This document shows, one piece after another, positions 16,397 to 24,000 of a DNA stretch of 64,000 nt. Positions within the stretch are counted from its first letter, which is position 1, and each line of letters begins with the position of its first letter. Below the pieces are notes generated by a model. It had not been told where the DNA came from. It saw nothing but the letters and a program-made list of their open reading frames with translations, and made no database searches. The stretch is from Thiobaca trueperi (GTDB taxonomy: Bacteria > Pseudomonadota > Gammaproteobacteria > Chromatiales > Chromatiaceae). Made by a program: the position numbers and the translations under genes. Location: positions 62,001-126,000 of the forward strand of contig NZ_SMAO01000006.1 of the NCBI RefSeq assembly GCF_004342175.1. Direction: 5' to 3'.

Positions 16397-16808
16397 GCCA
16401 TTCATCGATACCAACATCTGGGTCTACGCGCATCTGGAGACGTCCCAGGATCCCAAGGGTGATTTGGCGCGGGCGTTGGTCGAGTCCGACCATCGTTTCG
16501 TGGTAAGCACCCAGGTGTTGAACGAATACTACGCGGCGATGCTGAAGAATCGGGCCTCGGATCTGGCGATCCAGAGCAACCTGGAAGCCATGATCCAGCA
16601 CTGCGAGGTAGTCCTGGTCTCGGTGCCGATCATTCGCCAGGCCCACGTCATCAGGAACCGCTATGGCTTTTCGCTGTGGGATTCGCTGGTCGTCAGTAGC
16701 GCGCTGGATGCGGGATGTCCCGTGCTGTATTCCGAGGATCTTCAGCATGACCAGCGGATTGAGGGGCGTTTGCTCGTGTGCAATCCGTTTCGAGCGACAT
16801 CCAACTGA
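16386..16808 (+). CDS. PIN-domain toxin (VapC-like ribonuclease)
   Basis: The 140-residue protein has PIN-domain acidic residues in FIDTNIWVYAH, VLNEYYAAML, FSLWDSLVVSSAL and LYSEDLQHDQ, a likely complete metal-dependent RNase site. VapC toxins cleave tRNA or rRNA when released from antitoxin. The ATG at 16386 overlaps the antitoxin gene by 11 bases. The C-terminal half is clearly related to the second PIN toxin in this window (43590-44000), sharing the FSL(W/Y)DSL, LYSED and NPF blocks. Its location inside the cas operon suggests addiction of the host to the CRISPR locus, which is inference. Confidence 0.85.
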   Translation: MSGEPFIDTNIWVYAHLETSQDPKGDLARALVESDHRFVVSTQVLNEYYAAMLKNRASDLAIQSNLEAMIQHCEVVLVSVPIIRQAHVIRNRYGFSLWDSLVVSSALDAGCPVLYSEDLQHDQRIEGRLLVCNPFRATSN

Positions 16809-16828
16809 TGCGTAAGGATTTCAGTCGC

Positions 16829-16873
16829 TGACGCCTGCACTCAGCGTCATAAACCCCACGGCTCAACCGGGGG
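16829..16873. repeat. Double hairpin resembling an IS200/IS605-type transposon end
   Basis: Upstream of cas8f, 16829-16849 forms TGACGC/GCGTCA and 16854-16873 forms a 7-base-pair stem with one bulge (CCCC-A-CGG, loop CTCAA, CCG-GGGG). Read on the minus strand, the second hairpin (CCCCCGGTTGAGCCGTGGGG) resembles the terminal hairpins of IS200/IS605-family elements or their guide-RNA scaffolds. No tnpA or tnpB is nearby, so it is at most a remnant. It may mark how the toxin-antitoxin pair came to be here. Confidence 0.35.
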
Positions 16874-16921
16874 CTTCTCGCGCATCGGTCAATTGTTCAA
16901 TCAACTGTCATGGAGAACAGC

Positions 16922-18238
16922 ATGTCATCGCCTGATCCGCAACGATCTTCCGCCATCCGCGCCGCGCTTCATGACCATCTCGCGAGGCGATTGAATGAGG
17001 CGCTGTTCAAGATCCGTGGCACTGATTCCAAGGCCGTCAGCGAGCGCAAGAAGCAGCAGGAGTTTTATCAATTGCAACCGCTCCTGCAAAGCGGAGCCGA
17101 CTGCGTCAGCCAGATTCAAATGGCGACCCACATCGTCAAGGGAATTCACCCAGACCCTAAAGTCAAAGAGGCGACCAACCTCAATGTTGACCCATCGGCT
17201 CTGCCTGATTTGCCGCTGGCAGGCTCTCATGTCTTGCGCTCTGGCATCGATATCGATGCAACGGGCAATGGCGCATTCAACAAGAAGATCTACGAGGTCT
17301 TCCTGTTGTTACAGGCCAAATTCGACGGCGAATGCGTCTTGGATCTGTTGAAAAGAGGCGACGGCGATGCGCTGGCAGCACTCGGCGACAATGTTGAGGA
17401 AGCTGCGGCGATTGCTGACAGGTTGACTGAAATCGATGCCGCCCGCTGTGCGCGGCTTGCATCCCACACCCAAGCCAAGCAGATCTACTGGCCCATCGGG
17501 GCCGACCCGCACGACGATGCGGGCTATCACCTCCTGGCGCCGCTGTATCCCACCTCGCTGGTGCATCGGGTCTACCAGACGCTTCAGGATGATCGTTTCA
17601 GTGAGGACGCCAAGGCGGCGCGCAAGGCCCGTAAAGCGGGCGAGTGGCACGAACGAACAGTGCACGAATACCAAAACCTCGCGGTGCAGAAACTGGGCGG
17701 GACCAAGCCCCAGAATATCAGTCAACTGAACAGCGAGCGCCGTGGAGACAATTACCTGCTCGCATCGCTGCCGCCGGTGTGGCGGTCACTGACGGTGCGA
17801 CCGCTGTTCGGCGTGGACTCGCTGTTCAACGTCTATTGCTGGCGGCGCGAGGTGCGTGCTCTGGCGAAAGACCTGCGCCGTTTTCTGGAAAGCGATCCGG
17901 CTCGCAACAAGGAGACCCGCCAACGTCGGGACGAACTGGTGGACGGGTTGCTCGACGAGCTGATCCAGTTCGCCGCCGAGATCCAGACGCTCGAACCCGG
18001 CTGGAGCAAGGATCCGCAATGCGAACTTCCACCCGCGCACTGTGCCTGGTTGGATCCGGATGCAGCGAATCCGCACCCGGACGACGTCATTGAGCGCCTG
18101 GCCAGTGACTTCGCCAACTGGCTGAATGCCCAATTACGCGATCCGCTGCCGATGGGCGACCCGGAATATCTGTACTGGCGCAAGCTGGCCCGCGAGCAGA
18201 TCGAAGAATACGCAGGGGAGACTCGGCATGAGCAGTGA
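16922..18238 (+). CDS. cas8f: Type I-F Cascade large subunit Cas8f (Csy1)
   Basis: The 438-residue protein matches Csy1 in length (434 in PA14) and sequence, for example RKKQQEFYQLQPLLQSGADC, NAFNKKIYEVFLLL-type segments and NISQLNSERRGDNYLLASLP. Cas8f binds the crRNA 5' handle with Cas5f and recognises the CC/GG PAM. GGAG at 16912-16915 precedes the ATG at 16922 by 6 bases, which favours it over the in-frame ATG at 16910, which overlaps that Shine-Dalgarno sequence. Its stop overlaps the cas5f start by 11 bases. The 113-base gap upstream could hold a secondary promoter. Confidence 0.95.
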   Translation: MSSPDPQRSSAIRAALHDHLARRLNEALFKIRGTDSKAVSERKKQQEFYQLQPLLQSGADCVSQIQMATHIVKGIHPDPKVKEATNLNVDPSALPDLPLAGSHVLRSGIDIDATGNGAFNKKIYEVFLLLQAKFDGECVLDLLKRGDGDALAALGDNVEEAAAIADRLTEIDAARCARLASHTQAKQIYWPIGADPHDDAGYHLLAPLYPTSLVHRVYQTLQDDRFSEDAKAARKARKAGEWHERTVHEYQNLAVQKLGGTKPQNISQLNSERRGDNYLLASLPPVWRSLTVRPLFGVDSLFNVYCWRREVRALAKDLRRFLESDPARNKETRQRRDELVDGLLDELIQFAAEIQTLEPGWSKDPQCELPPAHCAWLDPDAANPHPDDVIERLASDFANWLNAQLRDPLPMGDPEYLYWRKLAREQIEEYAGETRHEQ

Positions 18239-19286
18239 AGCAAAGGTGCCTGAACATCAGGCCGTGCTGGTCCTGCCGCATATCCGTGTGCAGAACGCCA
18301 ACGCCATCTCCAGCCCTCTGACCTGGGGCTTCCCGGCGATCACCGCCTTCACCGGCCTGATGACGGCGCTGGAACGTCGCCTGGGACGCGATGCCGGTAT
18401 CGCCTTGTATGGCGTTGGCGTGGTGTGTCATGGCTTCGAGGCGCAGGTGACGACGGCAGGCTATACACGGGCGTTTCGTTTGACACGCAACCCGGTGCTG
18501 GCTGATGGCAGTAGTGCCGCCATCGTCGAAGAAGGCCGCGCGCATCTGGATGTAACCCTGGTTTTCGATGTACGGCTCGCGGATGAGCACCGGGGCGAGG
18601 CGGAACGTCTCACCTTGGCCGAGCGCGTGGCGCACGAGCTGGCTGGCATGCGGCTGGCCGGGGGCAGTGTGATGCCCGCGCTGCCCGGTCCCGCGCGGCG
18701 TCCGATCCGTCCCATGCTGGAACTGGTGCCCGACGAAGGATCCTCCGACGAACAGCGCAAGGCTTATCGAACGTGGTTCCGCCGTGTGGCGCGGCGCTGC
18801 CTGCCGGGCTTTGCCCTGGTGTCGCGCGATGATCTGCTACAGGCACGGCTGGCCGAGCTGCGCGCCGATGATCCGACGGCCAGCGCCTTGGATGTCTGGC
18901 TGGATCTGTCGCGCTGGAACGCCCGCGCCGTTGCGCGACCCGCGAAGGAAGGCAGCGATCAGCCGTCCGCTGTGGAATGGATCACCGATCCGCGCCCCGG
19001 CTGGATCGTGCCGATCCCGGTCGGTTTCGCCGCCCTGTCTGATCTCCAGGCACCGGGCGCAGTCAAGGGGGCGAGAGATACCAGCACCCCGTTTCGCTTT
19101 GTCGAAACGGTCTGGTCTATGGGCCAGTGGATCAGCCCGCACCGTCTCAAGAACCTGGACGATCTGGTCTGGTTCACTGACCACGATCCCGAGCATCCCA
19201 CTGAGCACGCGCTATACCGTTGCCGCAACGCCTACCGCCCGCCAACGCCCGTGCCATCCGATCTGACGAACGACATCCAACACTGA
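18228..19286 (+). CDS. cas5f: Type I-F Cascade subunit Cas5f (Csy2)
   Basis: The 352-residue protein has the Csy2 signature start VLVLPHIRVQNANAISSPLT and WGFPAITAFTGLMTALERR, followed by the RAMP-like fold. It forms the tail of the type I-F surveillance complex as a heterodimer with Cas8f that caps the 5' handle. The ATG at 18228 lies within the end of cas8f (11-base overlap), so translation is coupled. It is about 25 residues longer than the PA14 protein, and the extra length appears to be in internal loops. Confidence 0.95.
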   Translation: MSSEAKVPEHQAVLVLPHIRVQNANAISSPLTWGFPAITAFTGLMTALERRLGRDAGIALYGVGVVCHGFEAQVTTAGYTRAFRLTRNPVLADGSSAAIVEEGRAHLDVTLVFDVRLADEHRGEAERLTLAERVAHELAGMRLAGGSVMPALPGPARRPIRPMLELVPDEGSSDEQRKAYRTWFRRVARRCLPGFALVSRDDLLQARLAELRADDPTASALDVWLDLSRWNARAVARPAKEGSDQPSAVEWITDPRPGWIVPIPVGFAALSDLQAPGAVKGARDTSTPFRFVETVWSMGQWISPHRLKNLDDLVWFTDHDPEHPTEHALYRCRNAYRPPTPVPSDLTNDIQH

Positions 19287-19304
19287 GCACTCACGGAGAG
19301 ATTC

Positions 19305-20345
19305 ATGGCCGCTAAAGACACCACCCTCAAAACCGCTTCCGTCCTCGCCTTTGAGCGCAAGCTCGATCCGTCCGACGGGTTGCTCTTCGCTGGCGATTGG
19401 AACCAACGCGACAGCTCCGCCTGGTCGCCGATCACCCTTCGCGAGAAATCGGTGCGCGGCACGATCTCGAACCGCCTGAAGACCAAGGACCAGGATCCGG
19501 CCAAACTCGATGCCGCCATCGAAAATCCCAATTTACAGACGGTGGATGTCGCGACCCTGCCCGCCGATGCCGACACGCTGAAGGTGAGCTTTACCCTGCG
19601 CGTGTTGGGCGGTACGGGCACGCCGTCAGCCTGCAACAACGCCGACTATCAGACGAAGCTGTTGAGCACGGTCAAGGGCTATGCGGACACCAACGGCTTT
19701 GACGAGCTGGCCCGCCGTTATGCCCATAATCTGGCGAATGCCCGTTTTCTGTGGCGCAACCGACTTGGCGCCGAACAGATCGAAACCCGCATCCAGCACC
19801 TCTCGCAGGGTCAGGCGGTCACGACCTGGACCTTCGACAGCCTCAAATGGTCGCTGCGCGATTTCAACGCAACGCCGGAGGCCCAAAACGATTTTCAGGC
19901 GATGGCCGATCTGATCGCCCAGGGTTTGGCCGGCAAAAGCCATGTATTGCTTCAGGTGACCGCTTATGCCCGCGTGGGCGCGGGGCAGGAAGTGTATCCA
20001 TCCCAGGAATTGATCCTCGACAAGGCCAGCAGCAAGAAAAGCAAAACCCTCTATGACGTGCAGGGCGTGGCCGGCATTCACTCGCAGAAAATCGGCAACG
20101 CCCTGCGCACCATCGACACCTGGTATCCAAATGAGGGTGAAAACCTCGGCCCCATCGCCGTCGAACCCTACGGCTCCGTGACCTCGCAAGGCAAGGCGTA
20201 TCGCCAGCCCAAACAGAAGGCCGATTTCTATACGTTGCTCGACCGCTGGGTGTTGAAGAACGAGGCACCGGCGCTTGAGCAACAGCACTTCGTCATGGCG
20301 AATCTGATTCGGGGTGGCGTCTTCGGCGATTCCGAGAAGGATTGA
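19305..20345 (+). CDS. cas7f: Type I-F Cascade backbone Cas7f (Csy3)
   Basis: The 346-residue protein matches Csy3 (342 in PA14): [21 protein letters not shown] at the N-terminus, [31 protein letters not shown] and [17 protein letters not shown]. Six copies coat the spacer portion of the crRNA in the complex. A Shine-Dalgarno sequence (GGAGAG) precedes the ATG, 18 bases after cas5f. The next gene, cas6f, starts 3 bases after its stop. Confidence 0.96.
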   Translation: MAAKDTTLKTASVLAFERKLDPSDGLLFAGDWNQRDSSAWSPITLREKSVRGTISNRLKTKDQDPAKLDAAIENPNLQTVDVATLPADADTLKVSFTLRVLGGTGTPSACNNADYQTKLLSTVKGYADTNGFDELARRYAHNLANARFLWRNRLGAEQIETRIQHLSQGQAVTTWTFDSLKWSLRDFNATPEAQNDFQAMADLIAQGLAGKSHVLLQVTAYARVGAGQEVYPSQELILDKASSKKSKTLYDVQGVAGIHSQKIGNALRTIDTWYPNEGENLGPIAVEPYGSVTSQGKAYRQPKQKADFYTLLDRWVLKNEAPALEQQHFVMANLIRGGVFGDSEKD

Positions 20346-20348
20346 GTC

Positions 20349-20915
20349 ATGGATCACTATCTGGAGATAACACTCCTGCCCGACCCGGAGTTTGCGCCCA
20401 CGGTCCTCATGAACGCGCTCTTTGCCAAACTGCATCGCGGGCTTGTCGATCTGAGCAGTACGCGCATCGGTGTTAGCTTTCCCGGCATGCGCAAGGAACC
20501 AAAGAGCCGCAGCCTTGGTGAGCGTCTGCGAATTCATGGATCGCTCGCGGATTTGCGCGGGCTGATGGACCTGCCGTGGCTAACCGGGATGCGGGATCAC
20601 ATCCTGTTTCAGGGACCGGAGCCAATCCCGGATCAGGTCAGCGATTGCAGGGTTCGGCGCGTGCAGGCGAAAAGCAGTCCGGAGCGGCTGCGTCGTCGTC
20701 TCATGCGTCGGCGGGGGATTGGCGAGGAAGCCGCGCGACAGTGCATTCCGGACGCTCTGGAAGTGCGTTTGGATCTGCCATTTGTCACGCTGAAGAGCCG
20801 AAGCACGGGGCAAACCTTTCGACTCTTCATCGAGCAGCAGGCGGTCAGTCAGAGCATCGCGGGCGAATTTAACAATTACGGGTTGAGTCTGACAGCAACT
20901 GTGCCCTGGTTTTGA
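20349..20915 (+). CDS. cas6f: Type I-F crRNA-processing endoribonuclease Cas6f (Csy4)
   Basis: The 188-residue protein is very like PA14 Csy4 (187). It begins MDHYLEITLLPDPEF and has the catalytic His29 in FAKLHRGL. The Arg-rich helix RVQAKSSPERLRRRLMRRR docks in the major groove of the repeat hairpin, and the end GLSLTATVPWF is conserved. It cleaves pre-crRNA at the 3' base of each repeat stem-loop and stays bound to the 3' hairpin. It is the last cas gene; a degenerate repeat begins 2 bases after it, and the array starts 168 bases downstream. Confidence 0.96.
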   Translation: MDHYLEITLLPDPEFAPTVLMNALFAKLHRGLVDLSSTRIGVSFPGMRKEPKSRSLGERLRIHGSLADLRGLMDLPWLTGMRDHILFQGPEPIPDQVSDCRVRRVQAKSSPERLRRRLMRRRGIGEEAARQCIPDALEVRLDLPFVTLKSRSTGQTFRLFIEQQAVSQSIAGEFNNYGLSLTATVPWF

Positions 20916-20916
20916 C

Positions 20917-20944
20917 GTTCACTGCCGAATGGGCAGATCAGAGA
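20917..20944 (+). repeat. Displaced degenerate type I-F repeat directly after cas6f
   Basis: This 28-base sequence matches the array consensus at 25 positions. The differences are A to G at repeat position 15 (in the loop), C to A at 21 and A to G at 27. The hairpin arms CTGCC/GGCAG are intact, so Cas6f could probably still bind it. It is followed by 13 bases (GTGGTTTTGCCCC) and seven T residues rather than a normal spacer and repeat. The position-21 change is shared with the final repeat of the array. It could be an old array end or a solitary guide-RNA element. Confidence 0.85.
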
Positions 20945-20964
20945 GTGGTTTTGCCCCTTTTTTT
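20931..20964 (+). terminator. Possible rho-independent terminator after cas6f
   Basis: GGGCA at 20931-20935, the 3' arm region of the degenerate repeat, can pair with TGCCC just before the T7 run at 20958-20964, giving a 5-base-pair stem with a long loop and a U-tract. This might end the cas transcript before the array leader. The stem competes with the repeat hairpin, so the two folds are mutually exclusive. The stem is short, hence low confidence. Confidence 0.3.
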
Positions 20965-21082
20965 CATGGTCACGAACGAATTTTGAAAATCAGTCGGTTA
21001 GAAGCGGCCCGAAAAATGGGTGAAATCGGCTGTTTTCAGGAATGTTCTTTAAAAAATAAGGGCTTGAAATGATGTGCATCTA
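20945..21082 (+). promoter_or_regulatory. CRISPR leader with consensus IHF site
   Basis: This AT-rich stretch separates the degenerate repeat from the first array repeat. Bases 20988-21000 (AATCAGTCGGTTA) match the IHF consensus WATCARNNNNTTR at every defined position, centred about 90 bases before the first repeat. IHF is needed for leader-proximal integration in type I-E and I-F systems. The A/T-rich segment near 21045-21060 may contain the array promoter, but no clear hexamers could be assigned. The leader side is confirmed by the degenerate repeat at the opposite end. Confidence 0.7.
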
Positions 21083-24000
21083 GTTCACTGCCGAATAGGC
21101 AGCTCAGAAACCCTTCGGCGAGCGCTGGCCTGATCTGGCGGAGTTCACTGCCGAATAGGCAGCTCAGAAATTCCCGGAAGCGGGCGACATACCCGGTCAG
21201 CCGTTCACTGCCGAATAGGCAGCTCAGAAATGATGAAAGTCGCCATCGGCGCGCTGTCGGGCGTTCACTGCCGAATAGGCAGCTCAGAAATGGGGCAACG
21301 TCACCGCCCGTCAGCGCGGGTAGTTCACTGCCGAATAGGCAGCTCAGAAATCGTGCTGTTCGTTGGCCTGCTCGATCTGCGCGTTCACTGCCGAATAGGC
21401 AGCTCAGAAATTGCCGCCGAACAGCATCGTCCCGAGCAGCGAGTTCACTGCCGAATAGGCAGCTCAGAAATCAGTCCCGAATAGACACTCACCGATAGCC
21501 GTGTTCACTGCCGAATAGGCAGCTCAGAAATGGAGCGCGGCGAGCTGCGCCTTAAGCGCGTCGTTCACTGCCGAATAGGCAGCTCAGAAAGTTCGGGAAC
21601 ATGACCCTGATTGAGCGCGGCTGTTCACTGCCGAATAGGCAGCTCAGAAAGTCGGCATCACGCGCGCATTCACCGGACCTGGGTTCACTGCCGAATAGGC
21701 AGCTCAGAAATCAGCCAGCGCGAGCTGGACGCGCGCGGGCTCGTTCACTGCCGAATAGGCAGCTCAGAAAAACACGTCCAGGCCTGTTTCAGCAATGAAC
21801 GGGTTCACTGCCGAATAGGCAGCTCAGAAATATCAGGACGAGCGACGCCAGAAATTTTCTGCGTTCACTGCCGAATAGGCAGCTCAGAAAAAAGGGCGAC
21901 CGCTCGTTCTCGAACGCGTCCTGTTCACTGCCGAATAGGCAGCTCAGAAATCGATGCGGCTTGGCCGGATGCGCTGGAGGTGGTTCACTGCCGAATAGGC
22001 AGCTCAGAAATGATGGGCGCAGCAATACCCAGGTCGGTTATCGTTCACTGCCGAATAGGCAGCTCAGAAATGGCGCTGCGCCAGGTCGCCAAACAATCCG
22101 AGTTCACTGCCGAATAGGCAGCTCAGAAATGAAACATTGGGCGCCGCGCCCGACCCGGCGCGTTCACTGCCGAATAGGCAGCTCAGAAAATGGAAAAATT
22201 GTTGCTGCTTTGGTTCCATAGGTTCACTGCCAAATAGGCAGCTCAGAAATGGGTGCGCGGCATCGAATCCGGGATTGAGAGGTTCACTGCCGAATAGGCA
22301 GCTCAGAAATCTCCACGTCAATGCATTCGCTGGTGATGGGAGTTCACTGCCGAATAGGCAGCTCAGAAAATTAAAGATTCGGGCCAAGTACAAGAAACAC
22401 AGTTCACTGCCGAATAGGCAGCTCAGAAAACCAGCAGCACGAATGGCGATCCGACGTCGTCGTTCACTGCCGAATAGGCAGCTCAGAAATAACCGCGCCG
22501 GCGAAAGCCTCGCCGCAGCAAGTTCACTGCCGAATAGGCAGCTCAGAAATGGTAGAACCTCCTCGGCAGCGCCTCTTTGCAGTTCACTGCCGAATAGGCA
22601 GCTCAGAAAGCTCCGCGCTGCGCCCGACTCAACATCGCCACGTTCACTGCCGAATAGGCAGCTCAGAAAATCAGGCAGCAGGATGCGGACTGGATTCAGC
22701 CGTTCACTGCCGAATAGGCAGCTCAGAAAAACTGCTACATCCTGCCCGTCAACCGTGACGAGTTCACTGCCGAATAGGCAGCTCAGAAAGCATCCTCCGC
22801 GCACCGCGTCTGCGAAAACGTGTTCACTGCCGAATAGGCAGCTCAGAAAGCGCCCAGCAATTCAGTTGCCACCGTCTCCACGTTCACTGCCGAATAGGCA
22901 GCTCAGAAAGCGTATCTAAGGGGACTGACCATGCTCATCAAGTTCACTGCCGAATAGGCAGCTCAGAAAGCGCACGGACCCGTCACGACGTGCCGATTAA
23001 CGTTCACTGCCGAATAGGCAGCTCAGAAAGAACTGCTGGCGCAGTTGCGCGCCAGCCATCCGTTCACTGCCGAATAGGCAGCTCAGAAAAACCCCTACCG
23101 GATCGGCGGCGCGCAGGCGATGTTCACTGCCGAATAGGCAGCTCAGAAAGTCACCAAGGCCGGGGCGGATGCGACCTACTCCGTTCACTGCCGAATAGGC
23201 AGCTCAGAAAAGCTCACGGCTGCGCCGGGCGATCCGGCAGACGTTCACTGCCGAATAGGCAGCTCAGAAAACAATACTGACCCAGGCCGCGACGGGGATA
23301 ACGTTCACTGCCGAATAGGCAGCTCAGAAATTCGCTATCTGGAGTGCGATCCGCGCGTTGCGGTTCACTGCCGAATAGGCAGCTCAGAAATTGCAGCGGC
23401 AGCGCGAGAGCGGGCGCGGGGAGTTCACTGCCGAATAGGCAGCTCAGAAATCCAAGACCTTCCCGGATCATCTTGCGGACAAGTTCACTGCCGAATAGGC
23501 AGCTCAGAAAGTGATACTGTTTTCGAGCGCCTTCACGCTCTCGTTCACTGCCGAATAGGCAGCTCAGAAATGCAACACGACGGCGGGCGGATGCGCGCCG
23601 CAGTTCACTGCCGAATAGGCAGCTCAGAAAATCACCCGCATGGGCGAGGCGCTGTGCGACAAGTTCACTGCCGAATAGGCAGCTCAGAAATCAGTACGGC
23701 ATCTGCGTGCATTCGACATCACGTTCACTGCCGAATAGGCAGCTCAGAAAAGCGCGAGAGGTGAGTGCCATTGCCGCCATGGGTTCACTGCCGAATAGGC
23801 AGCTCAGAAAAACGCCGCCTGTTATCTGCGCAGCAGCAAAGAGTTCACTGCCGAATAGGCAGCTCAGAAAATTGACCCGGACCACATGATGCACTTCGTC
23901 GAGTTCACTGCCGAATAGGCAGCTCAGAAAATCGATGAGCCCGGCCTGGCGCAGACGACGGGGTTCACTGCCGAATAGGCAGCTTAGAAAGTCATGATCG

